Origin: Streptomyces sp. NRRL B-24484
GTDB taxonomy: Bacteria; Actinomycetota; Actinomycetes; Streptomycetales; Streptomycetaceae
Direction of reading: 5' to 3'
NCBI RefSeq assembly: GCF_000717715.1
Contig: NZ_JOAI01000009.1
Span: forward strand, 1-64,000
Length of the DNA: 64,000 bases
A program made the position numbers and the translations under genes. Below are positions 17,856 through 27,052 of this stretch, one piece after another. Below the pieces are notes generated by a model, which worked only from the letters and a program-made list of their open reading frames with translations, ran no database searches and was not told the origin of the DNA. Within the stretch, counting starts at the first letter, position 1. The number at the start of each line of letters is the position of its first letter.

Positions 17856-17981
17856 GGAGTACCTCGGGGACGCGTGGGGGCACCTCCCGCTCCCTTGAGG
17901 TGCGCCACCCGCGCCTCCGAGGTGCAGCACCGGCGCCCCGGCGGGGTGCCCGATCCTTCGTTCGTGAGGAGTTCAGACCGT

Positions 17982-20333
17982 ATGACCACCGACATCTGGG
18001 CCTGGGTGCGGGACACCCACGAGCAGCTGTCCGAGGCGGGCCACCACCGGCTCGCCGCCGCCCTGGTGGAGATCGCCGGGCACGCCGTCGAGGGCCGCAA
18101 CGAGCAGCTCGACGCGATGTACCCGGAGGCGCTCGCCTCCGCCCGGGCGCTCGGCCTGCCCTGGGTCGAGGTGTTCCTGCGGCACTGGCGGATGCAGAAC
18201 CTGCTGAACAAGCGCCACCAGGGCGAGGCCGCGATGGCGGAGGCCGTCGACCTGCTGGAGTTCGCGCACCGTGAGGAGACCGCGTCCTGCCCCCAGTCGG
18301 TCTGCGCCGTGCAGGACTTCACCATCTGCCACGCCAACATCGACGGCCCCGGCTACGTCGCCGAGCGACTCGCCGTGCTGGAGGAGACGCTGGCCCGGGT
18401 CGAGCCCGCCCGCGCCTGCTTCGACTGCCTGTCCCGGGAGTACGCCGACACCCTGGAGGACGACGGCCGGCCGGCGGACGCCCTAGCCCACCTCGACCGC
18501 GCCCAGGCACGGATCCAGGCGGCCGGCGACCAGGTGTCGCTGGCCTTCGGGCACGGCCGGGCCACCGCGCTGATGAACCTCGGCCGCCCCGAGGACGCCC
18601 TGGCCGCGTACGACACCGCGGAACGGGCCTACGCCGCCCGCCACCAGCTCGACGACGACGACCGGCGCAAGCTCGCCGCGGGCCGGGCCGTCGCGCTGGC
18701 CGCGCTCGGCCGCACCGCGGAGGCGCTGGAGCACCTGCCGGACGGCGAGGAGGCCGACCGCTACCCCGACATCCGCCACCGCTGGGCGACCGCCGTGCAG
18801 ACCCTCGCCGAGGCCGGCGCGCTGCCGCACGGCGAGCTCGACAACGACGCCGCCCTCGGCGTCCGGCTCGCCCGCTGGGTGGCCTACCTGGACACCGCCG
18901 GCTCGCACCGGCCCTGCCTGGACCTGCTGCTGATCGCCGGTCCGCTGGCCGTCGCCCGCGGCGCCCGGACGGTCGCGCTCACCCTCGCCGCCACCGGCGA
19001 GCGCAAGCTCGCCCAGCTGCGCCGCACCGACGGCGTCGCCGAGCGGCTCGCCGGGTTGAGGTCCGCGGCCGAGGCGCTGCCGCTGCCCGCGACCCCGGTG
19101 CCGGCCGCCGAACTGCCGGAGTGGCTCGGCACCCGCCAGGTCACCTTCGAGCAGGCGCTGGACCACTTCACCGCGGCGAGCGCCGAGTCGGCCGAGGCCG
19201 CGGCGGCGCTCGTCGTGCAGCGAGCCCGGGCCCTGGACGCGCTCGGCCACCCGCGGGCCGCGGCGGACCTGCTCTGGGCCCGCCTCGACGAGGACCCGGC
19301 GGACGAGCACCTGGCCGGGATGCTCGGTCAGGTGCTGATCGACGCCGAGGACGGCGACGGGATCCGGCGGCTCGCCGACCGGCTGATGCCCGCGAACCCC
19401 TCCGACGCGCACTGGATCCGGGCCCGCTGGGCCGCCGCCCAGGGCCGCTGGGAGGAGGTCGGCGAGCACTGCGACGGCGTCCTCGGGCACGAGCCGGACG
19501 CGCTCAACACCCGGCGCCTCGCAGCCACCGCGGCCACCCGGCTCGGCGACCACGCACGGGCCCAGCGGCTGTACCAGGAACTGCTGGAGCACGCGGTGCC
19601 CGCCGACCGGGCGGGCGAGGACGAGGAGCACCGCACCGTCCAGGAGCCCGACCTGTGGCACCTGATCACCGCCGCGACCGCCAACCGGGACTGGGCGGTC
19701 GTCCGCAGCACCGGCGCGCTGATCGGCATCGAGTTCGACGCCGACGAGGGCCCGGTGGACGAGGAGTGGCAGATGGTCACCGTCCGCGCCACCCGCACCA
19801 ACGGGGCGACCGTCGACCTGCCCGCCGTCCGCACCGGGCCGGCCACCGCGCGGATCGTGCCGGTGCTCGGCGAGGACGTGCCGCTCAACCACCGGGACGT
19901 CGTGGTCTTCGGGCCGGCCGTGCTCAACGAGCGCCCCGAGGACGGGACCGCGCGCGAGTCCTGGCGCCCGGCCTTCCGGCAGCTGGCGCTGCTCGACCCG
20001 GCCGGCTACACCACGCACTGGCTGGACGGCGCCTGGCCCGGCGAGGACGCCTGGTTCGCGCTCCGCGAGGCGCTCGCCGAGCAGCAGTACGGGCTGTGGG
20101 CGTACAGCGGCGACCAGTACGCCGTCACCGACCCGAGCGACGAGGACGGCAGCCTGCCCGGCATCTACGCGGCGCTCGGCGTGCCGCCGACCGCCGCCGC
20201 AGCGGATGCCGACGCCCTGCTGCAGCGGCTGACGGCCGGCTGGGAGCACCCGCTGAGCTGGCTCGACCTGGCGCAGGCCGCGGGCGCGGACACCGCCCGG
20301 CACGAGGACGTCGTGCGGCGGTACGGGCTCTGA
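17982..20333 (+). CDS. Large tetratricopeptide-repeat protein next to the Hsp90-like gene
   Basis: A 783-aa mostly helical protein. TPR-like pairs are visible in several places (YADTLEDDGRPADALAHLD, GRATALMNLGRPEDALAAYD, AVALAALGRTAEALEHL, QRARALDALGHPRAAADLL, RWAAAQGRWEEVGEHCD). From about residue 595 the chain changes to a beta-rich segment (WQMVTVRATRTNGATVDLP, VVVFGPAVL) and a short C-terminal domain. AGGAG precedes ATG 17982. TPR arrays commonly dock on Hsp90, and the adjacency to an Hsp90-like ATPase suggests a chaperone/co-chaperone pair. That link is inference; I know of no characterised homologue. A terminator follows at 20339. Confidence 0.82.
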   Translation: MTTDIWAWVRDTHEQLSEAGHHRLAAALVEIAGHAVEGRNEQLDAMYPEALASARALGLPWVEVFLRHWRMQNLLNKRHQGEAAMAEAVDLLEFAHREETASCPQSVCAVQDFTICHANIDGPGYVAERLAVLEETLARVEPARACFDCLSREYADTLEDDGRPADALAHLDRAQARIQAAGDQVSLAFGHGRATALMNLGRPEDALAAYDTAERAYAARHQLDDDDRRKLAAGRAVALAALGRTAEALEHLPDGEEADRYPDIRHRWATAVQTLAEAGALPHGELDNDAALGVRLARWVAYLDTAGSHRPCLDLLLIAGPLAVARGARTVALTLAATGERKLAQLRRTDGVAERLAGLRSAAEALPLPATPVPAAELPEWLGTRQVTFEQALDHFTAASAESAEAAAALVVQRARALDALGHPRAAADLLWARLDEDPADEHLAGMLGQVLIDAEDGDGIRRLADRLMPANPSDAHWIRARWAAAQGRWEEVGEHCDGVLGHEPDALNTRRLAATAATRLGDHARAQRLYQELLEHAVPADRAGEDEEHRTVQEPDLWHLITAATANRDWAVVRSTGALIGIEFDADEGPVDEEWQMVTVRATRTNGATVDLPAVRTGPATARIVPVLGEDVPLNHRDVVVFGPAVLNERPEDGTARESWRPAFRQLALLDPAGYTTHWLDGAWPGEDAWFALREALAEQQYGLWAYSGDQYAVTDPSDEDGSLPGIYAALGVPPTAAAADADALLQRLTAGWEHPLSWLDLAQAAGADTARHEDVVRRYGL

Positions 20334-20338
20334 GCCGC

Positions 20339-20365
20339 AGGGGCACCGGACGGCCCGGTGCCCCT
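20339..20365 (+). terminator. Terminator hairpin after the TPR gene
   Basis: A perfect 11-bp stem (20339-20349 with 20355-20365) with a five-base loop starts 5 bases after the TPR stop. It closes the Hsp90/TPR unit. Confidence 0.75.
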
Positions 20366-20535
20366 CCGCCCGGGGCGGATGTCCGTGATGTCCGTCACGT
20401 CCGCCCTCCGGCCGTGCGGCAGCCGCGCCGTCCGGCCCGGTGGACATGTGCGTCCGCGCGTCCGATCGGGCAAGGTGGGGCGCAGGATCGGAGCGTGGCC
20501 GGCGCGGCCACCAGGGGCGGCGAGGAGTGGCGGAC

Positions 20536-22287
20536 GTGCCGAAGCGGGGCCGGCCGGGCGGCGGAAAGAAGGCCAGGGGCGGCCGCGGGCCCGCCCCGGC
20601 CCCCGTCGCGCCGCCCGCCGACCGGGCACCGGAGCGGCCCGCCCGCGGACCGGCCGGCCAGGCGCCGCCCACCGAGGGCCTGCTCGGGCCCGCCGCGTCG
20701 GCCCGGCCGCCGCGGACCGCGGTGCCGCTCGCCCCGCCGCCCCCGCCCACCGAGGGACTGCTCGCCCCCGCCGGCGGGTCCGAGGACACCCTCACCCCCG
20801 AGGACTGGCGCGCCGCCGGCTACACCCCGGCCCACGGCGTGGACCTCTCCGAGCTTCAGGCCGGCGCCCCCGGCTCCGCCCCCTGGCCGGACCGGATGCG
20901 CACCCTGCTGCGCACCCCGATGACCGAGCGGCCGGCCTTCGAGCGGACCCCGCGGGACCTGCACCCGTCGGCCGCCCGGCACGTCCCGCGGGTGCTCGAC
21001 CTCACGCTGCGGATCGGCGAACTGCTGCTCGCCAGCGGCGAGGCCGCGGAGGACGTCGAGGCCGCGATGCTGGGCATCGCGCACGCCTACCGGCTGGACC
21101 ACTGCGAGCCGCAGGTCACCTTCACGCTGATCTCCATCTCGTACCACCCCTCGCTGATCGACCCGCCGGTGAGCGCCGCCCGGACGGTCCGCCGGCGCAC
21201 CTCGGACTACACCCGGCTGGCCTCGGTGCACCGGCTGGTCGCCGACATCACCGCGGAGAAGATCCCGGTCAACGACGCCTACCGGCGGCTCGCCGTGATC
21301 CGCCGCAACCGGCACCCCTACCCGGCCTGGCTGCTGGCGCTGGCCACCGGCCTGCTGGCGGGCGCGGCGACCTTCCTGGTCGGCGGGCGGATCGACGGCA
21401 AGGCGTGGCTGGTCTTCGCCGGCGCGTTCCTCGCCGCGGTGGTCGGCGACCGGATCGCCTCGCTGATCGCCCGGCGCGGACTGCCGGAGTTCTACCAGTT
21501 CGTGGTCGCGGCGACGCCGGCCGCGCTGATCGGCATCGTGCTCTCCTTCAACGACCTGCACCTGCGCGGCTCGGTGGTGATCACCGGCGGCCTGTTCGCG
21601 CTGCTGCCCGGCCGGGCGCTGGTCGCCGCCGTGCAGGACGGCCTGACCGGCTTCTACATCACCGCCGCCGCCCGCCTGCTGGAGGTGCTCTACCTGATCG
21701 CCGGCATCGTGATCGGCGTGATGTCGGTGCTCTACCTCGGCGTCAACTACAACGCCAAGCTCCGCCCGGACGAGTCGATCGGCGGCGCGGTCGACCCGCC
21801 GATCCAGCTGCTCGCCGCGATGGTGCTGGCGCTGGCCTTCGCGGTGCTGCTGCAGACCGAGCGGCGGACGCTGGCGATGGCCGTGCTGATGAGCGGCATC
21901 GGCTGGTCGACGTACGGCGTGCTGACGAACGCCGGGGTCTCGCCGATCGCGGCGACCGGTGCCGCGGCCGGCCTGGTCGGCCTCTTCGGCCAGCTGACGG
22001 CCCGCTACCGGCGGGCGTCCGCACTGCCCTACGTGACGGCGGCGATCGGCCCGCTGCTGCCCGGTTCCGCGCTCTACCTCGGCATGCTGTCCTTCGCGCA
22101 GGGGCACGCCAGCGCCGGGCTGGTCTCGGTCACCCGGGCCGCCGCACTGGCGATGGCCCTCGCGATCGGCGTCAACCTGGGGGGTGAGGTCGCCCGGCTC
22201 TTCCTGAAGACCCCCGGGGCGACCGATCCGCTCGCACCCCACCTGCTCGTCCCCCGCCGGGCCGCCAAGCGCACCCGCGGGTTCTGA
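20536..22287 (+). CDS. ThrE-family threonine/serine exporter
   Basis: A 583-aa membrane protein. The first 130 residues are Pro/Ala-rich and contain a duplicated PPTEGLL element. The ThrE cytoplasmic domain follows near residue 152 (VLDLTLRIGELLLASGEAAE, VTFTLISISY, VNDAYRRLAVIRRN), then about ten helices from residue 265 with FYQFVVAATPAALIGIV and ALLPGRALVAAVQDG. Corynebacterium ThrE exports threonine and serine by proton antiport; the same role is likely. GTG 20536 has GAGGAG eight bases upstream; the GTG at 20527 overlaps that site. It precedes another membrane protein by 56 bases. Confidence 0.87.
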   Translation: MPKRGRPGGGKKARGGRGPAPAPVAPPADRAPERPARGPAGQAPPTEGLLGPAASARPPRTAVPLAPPPPPTEGLLAPAGGSEDTLTPEDWRAAGYTPAHGVDLSELQAGAPGSAPWPDRMRTLLRTPMTERPAFERTPRDLHPSAARHVPRVLDLTLRIGELLLASGEAAEDVEAAMLGIAHAYRLDHCEPQVTFTLISISYHPSLIDPPVSAARTVRRRTSDYTRLASVHRLVADITAEKIPVNDAYRRLAVIRRNRHPYPAWLLALATGLLAGAATFLVGGRIDGKAWLVFAGAFLAAVVGDRIASLIARRGLPEFYQFVVAATPAALIGIVLSFNDLHLRGSVVITGGLFALLPGRALVAAVQDGLTGFYITAAARLLEVLYLIAGIVIGVMSVLYLGVNYNAKLRPDESIGGAVDPPIQLLAAMVLALAFAVLLQTERRTLAMAVLMSGIGWSTYGVLTNAGVSPIAATGAAAGLVGLFGQLTARYRRASALPYVTAAIGPLLPGSALYLGMLSFAQGHASAGLVSVTRAAALAMALAIGVNLGGEVARLFLKTPGATDPLAPHLLVPRRAAKRTRGF

Positions 22288-22343
22288 CCGGTCGTTGGCC
22301 CCTCGACGCCCCGGAGCTCCACCCGAGAACGAAGGCACCACCC

Positions 22344-23459
22344 GTGATCAACGACCTGCTGGACGGCTACCGCGAGCACATCGTCGACGCGCACAAGCAG
22401 CCGCTCTTCCTGCTGCTCGTCGGCTTCGTCGTGTCCTTCGTCGGCATCCGCTTCAGCGTGCGGATGATCCGCGCCCAGGTGCGCTGGTGGCCCGGCAACA
22501 TCACCCCGGGCGGGCTGCACATCCACCACATGGTGTTCGGGCTGGGCTTCCTGCTGGTCGGCGGGATCGGGGTGTTCGCGACCAACGGCGGCCACCCGTG
22601 GATCGACTGGTTCGGCCTGTGCTTCGGCATCGGCTGCGGCCTGGTGCTGGACGAGTTCGCGCTGATCCTGCACCTCGACGACGTCTACTGGAGCGAACAG
22701 GGCCGCAAGTCGGTGGACGCCGTCGTGCTCGTGCTGCTCGGGACGGCGATGCTGCTGACCGGCTACGTGCCGCTCGGCGTCGTGCCGGGCCAGTCCTCCC
22801 CGGCGGGGGAGGGCCGCTGGGGCCTGGTCGCGGTGATCTCGGTGAACGCCCTGGTCTCGGTGGTCGCCCTGGTCAAGGGCAAGTTGTGGACCGGCCTGCT
22901 CGGCATCATGGTGCCCGGCCTCGCCTGGGTCGGCGCCGTCCGCCTCGCCCGGCCCGGCAGCCCCTGGGCGCGCTGGCGCTACCCCTCCCGGCCCCGCCGG
23001 ATGCAGCGCGCGATCCGCCGCGAGCGGCGGCTGCACGCCCGCGCCGACGTGGCCCGCACCTGGCTGTTCGACCTGATCGCGGGCGCCCCGGACAAGGTGC
23101 CCGCGCACCACACCGCCACCCACCGGGTCGCCGAGCGGATGGCCGCCCGGGCCACCGCCCACCTCGACGTGCAGCACGCCCGGGCGCTCGCCCGGCGCTC
23201 CGCCCGGCTCGCCGACCGCAGGGCCGCCGCGCTGGCCGCCGCCCGGCGTCCCGGCGGGCCCGCCGCGGTGCCGCCCGGCGGCCACCCGGTCGCGCCGGAA
23301 CCGGAGCGCCAGGCGCTGGCGCACGCCCGCCGGCGGACCGTCCGGGCCGGCCGGCAGCGGGTGTACGCCGCCCGCCCGACCGCCGCGGAGACCGCGGAGC
23401 CGTACGCCCCCTACCGCCACCCCAGGCTGCCGCACCCGCAGCCGCGCCGGCAGGGCTGA
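22344..23459 (+). CDS. Integral membrane protein with a His-rich motif
   Basis: A 371-aa protein from GTG 22344. About six helices occupy the first 210 residues (PLFLLLVGFVVSFVG, MVFGLGFLLVGGIGVF, LCFGIGCGLVLDEFALIL, AVVLVLLGTAMLLTG, VAVISVNALVSVVAL). HIHHM begins near residue 59 and DEFALILHLDDVYW near 103, which together could form a metal or substrate site inside the membrane. The last 150 residues are Arg/Ala-rich, helical and probably cytoplasmic. Related proteins are widespread in streptomycetes, but I do not know a function. Confidence 0.75.
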   Translation: MINDLLDGYREHIVDAHKQPLFLLLVGFVVSFVGIRFSVRMIRAQVRWWPGNITPGGLHIHHMVFGLGFLLVGGIGVFATNGGHPWIDWFGLCFGIGCGLVLDEFALILHLDDVYWSEQGRKSVDAVVLVLLGTAMLLTGYVPLGVVPGQSSPAGEGRWGLVAVISVNALVSVVALVKGKLWTGLLGIMVPGLAWVGAVRLARPGSPWARWRYPSRPRRMQRAIRRERRLHARADVARTWLFDLIAGAPDKVPAHHTATHRVAERMAARATAHLDVQHARALARRSARLADRRAAALAAARRPGGPAAVPPGGHPVAPEPERQALAHARRRTVRAGRQRVYAARPTAAETAEPYAPYRHPRLPHPQPRRQG

Positions 23460-23586
23460 CCGACGGGCCGCGGCCGGGGCGCGGGCCGCGAGGGCACCAC
23501 GGCGCCCAGGAACGTGAGACCGCGGGTGCCGCCGGGCACGCCGAAATTCGGATGCCGGGGCTCCGGGCCCGCCGTACCGTGGCCGG

Positions 23587-24891
23587 ATGAGCAAGGACGC
23601 ACCGGCCGGGGCCGACCGGCACACCGAAGGGCGGCCGACCGCCCCGGACGCCGTCGAGGTCCGGGCCGTCACCGAGGACGAGCTCCCGCTGTGGGACCGC
23701 GCGGTGGCCCGCGGATTCCTCCGCCCCCACCTCGCCGAGGGCACCGAGTACCGGCGGCTGACCTTCGAACCCGGCCGCTTCCTCGGCGCCTTCGACCCGT
23801 ACGACCCGTCCCGCTGCGTGGCCACCTTCCGCAGCTTCGACACCGGGCTCACCGTGCCCGGCGGCGCCCTGCTGCCGGTCGACGCGATCACCGCCGTGAC
23901 GGTGAACTCCACCCACCGCCGCCGCGGCCTGCTCCGCCGGATGATGGCGCAGGACCTCGCGGCCGCGAAGGAACGCGGCAGCGCCGCGGCGATCCTGATC
24001 GCCGCGGAACACCCCATCTACGGCCGGTACGGCTTCGGTGCGGCCACCCGCAACCAGGCCTGGACGGTCGACCTCGGCCGCGGCCGGCTCCGCGAGGACC
24101 TGCCGGCCTCCGCCGGACGGACCGACTTCGTCACCATGGCCGAGGCCCGCAAGCACGGCGCCGAACTGCACGAGCGCTGGCGGCGGCAGCAGCCCGGCGC
24201 GATCGGCCGCAGCGACACCTGGTGGAAGCTGCACACGGGCGAGGTCACCCTGCCCGGCTTCGACTGGAAGGAGCCCTTCCTCGCCCTGCACCGCGACGCC
24301 GGGGGCACCGTCACCGGTCTGATCGCCTACACGGTGGACGACGTGTGGGAGGGCAACCTGCCGAACTGCACCCTCACCGTCCAGGACTTCCTGGCGCTGG
24401 ACCGCGAGGCCGCTGTGGCGCTGTGGCGCCTGGCGTTCTCGGTGGACTGGGTGCGCACCGTCGCGATCGCCAACCTCGCGCCCGACGACCCGCTGCCGCT
24501 GCTGCTCACCGACCCGCGCGCGGCCGTCCCCGGGCGGGACAGCTCCGACTTCCTCTGGCTGCGGCTGCTCGACCTGCCCGCCGCCTTCGCCGCCCGCAGC
24601 TACCGCGCGCCCGGCCGGCTCGTCCTGGAGGTCCGCGACCCGGACGGCTTCGCGGCCGGCCGCTGGGCCCTGGAGACCGCCGCCGACGGCACCGGCCGCT
24701 GCACCCCGACCGACGGGTCCGCCGACCTCGCGCTGGACGCCTCGGCGCTCGCCGCGCTGTACCTGGGCACCGAGTCCGCCGTCCGGCTGCGCGCGGCCGG
24801 GCTGCTGACCGAGCTGGGCACCGGCGCGGCCGAGCGGGCCGACCTGCTGCTGCGCACCGCCGTGCAGGCCTGGAACCCGGACGGCTTCTGA
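23587..24891 (+). CDS. Eis-like GNAT acetyltransferase
   Basis: A 434-aa protein with the Eis layout: an N-terminal GNAT fold with acetyl-CoA loop (VTVNSTHRRRGLLRRMM), a second degenerate GNAT region, and a C-terminal sterol-carrier-like domain. In mycobacterial Eis the C-terminal carboxylate of the last Phe acts in catalysis; this chain also ends in Phe (NPDGF). Eis enzymes acetylate amines of aminoglycosides, peptides or small amines; the substrate here is unknown. TACCGT lies six bases before ATG 23587 with no ribosome site, fitting a leaderless message. Confidence 0.88.
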   Translation: MSKDAPAGADRHTEGRPTAPDAVEVRAVTEDELPLWDRAVARGFLRPHLAEGTEYRRLTFEPGRFLGAFDPYDPSRCVATFRSFDTGLTVPGGALLPVDAITAVTVNSTHRRRGLLRRMMAQDLAAAKERGSAAAILIAAEHPIYGRYGFGAATRNQAWTVDLGRGRLREDLPASAGRTDFVTMAEARKHGAELHERWRRQQPGAIGRSDTWWKLHTGEVTLPGFDWKEPFLALHRDAGGTVTGLIAYTVDDVWEGNLPNCTLTVQDFLALDREAAVALWRLAFSVDWVRTVAIANLAPDDPLPLLLTDPRAAVPGRDSSDFLWLRLLDLPAAFAARSYRAPGRLVLEVRDPDGFAAGRWALETAADGTGRCTPTDGSADLALDASALAALYLGTESAVRLRAAGLLTELGTGAAERADLLLRTAVQAWNPDGF

Positions 24892-24898
24892 CCGGCAG

Positions 24899-24916
24899 GC
24901 CCCCGGTGACGGGGGC
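24899..24916. terminator. Bidirectional terminator hairpin
   Basis: GCCCCCG pairs with CGGGGGC across a GTGA loop, between the convergent Eis-like and TetR genes. Confidence 0.7.
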
Positions 24917-24932
24917 TCGCGGGTGCCCGGTC

Positions 24933-25712
24933 TCAGGTCGCGGTGCGGCCTATCGTCGGCAGGATGAAGTCCTGGATCAGGCCCTTGACGTCCCGGACCA
25001 GCGGACGGAACACCCGGTAGCGGGAGAGCACGACCACCTTGGCGACCATCGGGGTGGACCGGCGGACGAACTCGCGGGTCCGCTCCTGGTCCGGGGTGTG
25101 GTCGAAGACCCAGTACAGGACGATGATCATCAGGTGCAGCCAGAGCAGGTCCGGCAGCAGCTCGGCGAGCTCCTTGTCCAGCTTGGGCGCCACGTCGGAG
25201 CCGGTCAGCACGTCCCGGAAGAGCCCGACGGCGGTCGCCCGCGCGCGGTGCGACTCGTTGGCGAACGGGCTGAGCGAGCTGTTCGGGTCGGCCGCCGTCC
25301 GGAAGAACTGGGCGGCGAACTCGTGGTACGGCGCGGCGCAGTCCAGCCAGGACGAGAGCGCCAGGTGCAGCCGGTCGGCGAACTCGGTGTGGCCCTGCAT
25401 CCGCTGCGCGGCGTCCACCGCGTGCTCGACCGTCATCCCGTCGTAGAACCCCTGGATGAGGAATTCCTTCGACGCGAAGTAGTAGTACGCGTTGCCGACC
25501 GAGATCCCGGCCTCCGCCGCGATCGCGCGCATGGTGGTCTTCTCGTAGCCGCGCTCCTGGAACAGGCGCATGGCGGTTTCGAGGATCAGCGCGCGGGTCT
25601 GCTCGCTCTTGCCGGTCTTGGGGCGAGCCCGACCGCCCGGGAGCTCCGCCCCGAGCACAGCCTCCTGGGCGCTCTCGTCCATGCCGGGGGTGCCGCCCTT
25701 CTGCTCGTCCAC
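24933..25712 (-). CDS. TetR/AcrR family transcriptional regulator
   Basis: About 259 aa from GTG 25712; ATG 25682 is a possible shorter start and neither has a strong ribosome site. The HTH is near residues 40-85 (LILETAMRLFQERGYEKTT, MRAIAAEAGISVGNAYYYFASKE). The ligand domain is helical with LLWLHLMIIVLYWVFDHTPDQER. About 100 bases upstream lies a 38-bp palindrome that also faces the divergent acetyltransferase gene, so autoregulation and control of that gene are both likely. The ligand is not evident. Confidence 0.87.
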   Translation of the reverse strand: MDEQKGGTPGMDESAQEAVLGAELPGGRARPKTGKSEQTRALILETAMRLFQERGYEKTTMRAIAAEAGISVGNAYYYFASKEFLIQGFYDGMTVEHAVDAAQRMQGHTEFADRLHLALSSWLDCAAPYHEFAAQFFRTAADPNSSLSPFANESHRARATAVGLFRDVLTGSDVAPKLDKELAELLPDLLWLHLMIIVLYWVFDHTPDQERTREFVRRSTPMVAKVVVLSRYRVFRPLVRDVKGLIQDFILPTIGRTAT

Positions 25713-25814
25713 GGCCCTGAGCCTAGCCGGGTGCGGGGGGTGCCCCGCCCGGATCGGGTACGCGGGCCGGGCGGGGCCGTACCGGATCTCCCCTCCGCAC
25801 CCGGTACCGCCCCG

Positions 25815-25852
25815 CCGAGGCATATTTCGAACGCGTTCAAAACATGCCTCGG
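25815..25852. promoter_or_regulatory. 38-bp palindromic operator candidate
   Basis: Arms 25815-25832 and 25835-25852 pair at 16 of 18 positions around a central GC. The core TTCGAACGCGTTCAAA fits TNNAACNNGTTNNA, the form described for the mycobacterial TetR repressor KstR. It lies between the TetR gene (start 25712, minus) and the GNAT gene (25979, plus). Confidence 0.75.
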
Positions 25853-25978
25853 GAGACTCTAGGGGTGCCCCCTGCACGACTTCAAGCGGAATCTGCGCCC
25901 GGCCGTGCCCCGACAGCGCCCTGGCCCTGCCCACGACCGGGCGGCGGACGCCCGGGCGGGCCGTGAAAGGCTCGGGGC

Positions 25979-26506
25979 ATGACCTCGGAGATCACCGTCC
26001 GCGACGGCGGACCCGCCGACGCGCCCGCCGTCGCGGCCCTGCACGCCGACAGCCGGCGCACGGCGTACGCCGGACTCGTCCCCGCGGAGGCGCTCGGCGA
26101 CGGACTGCCCGCCCAGCACCGGGAGATCTGGGAGCTGCGCCTCACCGCCGACTACGGCGGCCCCGAGTGGACCCCCGTCCTGCTGATCGCCGAGGCGTCC
26201 GACGGTGGCCCGCTCGGCTTCGCCTACCTGGTGCCCGAACCGGACGGCCGGGTCCTGCTCGACAACCTGCACGTCCGCCCCGGCCGCACCGGCGGCGGCA
26301 TCGGCACCCTGCTGCTGCGGTCCGCACTCGACCGCGTCGCCCCCGCCGTCCTCCGCCTGGACGTGCTGCGCGACAACCCCCGCGCCCTCGCCTTCTACGA
26401 GCGCGAGGGCGGGGTGCGCACCGCCGAACGGACCGCCGTACTCCCCGGCGGCGACGAGGTCACCGAGTACGAGTACAGCTGGCCGCGGCCGGCTCACCGG
26501 TCGTAG
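25979..26506 (+). CDS. GNAT family N-acetyltransferase
   Basis: A 175-aa single-domain GNAT protein. Motif A is present (NLHVRPGRTGGGIGTLLLRSA), read here as LHVRPGRTGGGIG then TLLLRSA. Motif B follows (LDVLRDNPRALAFYEREGG). It would acetylate an amino group with acetyl-CoA; the target is unknown. It diverges from the TetR gene across the 38-bp palindrome. Its 3' end overlaps the convergent macrodomain gene by 13 bases. Confidence 0.87.
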   Translation: MTSEITVRDGGPADAPAVAALHADSRRTAYAGLVPAEALGDGLPAQHREIWELRLTADYGGPEWTPVLLIAEASDGGPLGFAYLVPEPDGRVLLDNLHVRPGRTGGGIGTLLLRSALDRVAPAVLRLDVLRDNPRALAFYEREGGVRTAERTAVLPGGDEVTEYEYSWPRPAHRS

Positions 26507-26973
26507 ACCGTCACCGCCACCCCGTGCTCGGCCAGCCGGGCGCGGACCAGCGGCTCCACCCGCTCCCAGCGGCCGCCGGCCAGCCCGCAGCCGATCCGCG
26601 GCATGTGCACCGACGCCCCGAGCCGCCGGGCGTGCCCGGCGACCCCCGCCAGGCCCGTGTCGATCGCCTCGTACCGGACCGGCACCCCGGTGGAGCGGCC
26701 CGTCCGGATGCCCCGCTGGCCGACGAGGTTCGCCACCCAGACGTACCGGTCCACCCGGACCAGCTGCACCGCGCCGAGCCCGAAGTCGTTCCGCGCCCGC
26801 TCGCGGTGCCACGCCCGGTAGGCGGCCTCCGGCTCCGGCCAGCGCCGCGAGAGCGCCAGCACGAACCCCTTGCCCCAGCCGCCCAGGTCGTTGCAGACGT
26901 GCGCGATCACCTTCACCCCGGCGCCCTGCGGCGCGGTGGCGTCTCCCCGTACGTACGTGATCCCTGCCGCCAT
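26494..26973 (-). CDS. Macrodomain protein (ADP-ribose phosphatase/hydrolase type)
   Basis: A 159-aa macrodomain. VRGDAT opens the fold, VIAHVCNDLGGWGKGF is the ADP-ribose loop, and HMPRIGCGLAGGRWE is the second phosphate loop. The NDLGGWGKGF variant resembles Poa1p-like ADP-ribose 1''-phosphate or ADP-ribosyl processing enzymes rather than YmdB. The start ATG 26973 is chosen because TAGCGT sits exactly seven bases upstream; a longer reading to 27048 would include that element. The 3' end overlaps the GNAT gene. No ADP-ribosyltransferase gene is adjacent. Confidence 0.87.
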   Translation of the reverse strand: MAAGITYVRGDATAPQGAGVKVIAHVCNDLGGWGKGFVLALSRRWPEPEAAYRAWHRERARNDFGLGAVQLVRVDRYVWVANLVGQRGIRTGRSTGVPVRYEAIDTGLAGVAGHARRLGASVHMPRIGCGLAGGRWERVEPLVRARLAEHGVAVTVYDR

Positions 26974-27052
26974 GACCGCGACGCTAGCGGTCGGTGCCGA
27001 CAGCGGCACCGGGGTTTCGTCCCCTGCGGTGGGGCGTGGGGGTGACACGGGG

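Noticed and set aside
25815..25852. Calling the neighbouring TetR protein KstR
   Set aside because: Only the operator core resembles the KstR site; no steroid-degradation genes are present and the protein was not compared in detail.
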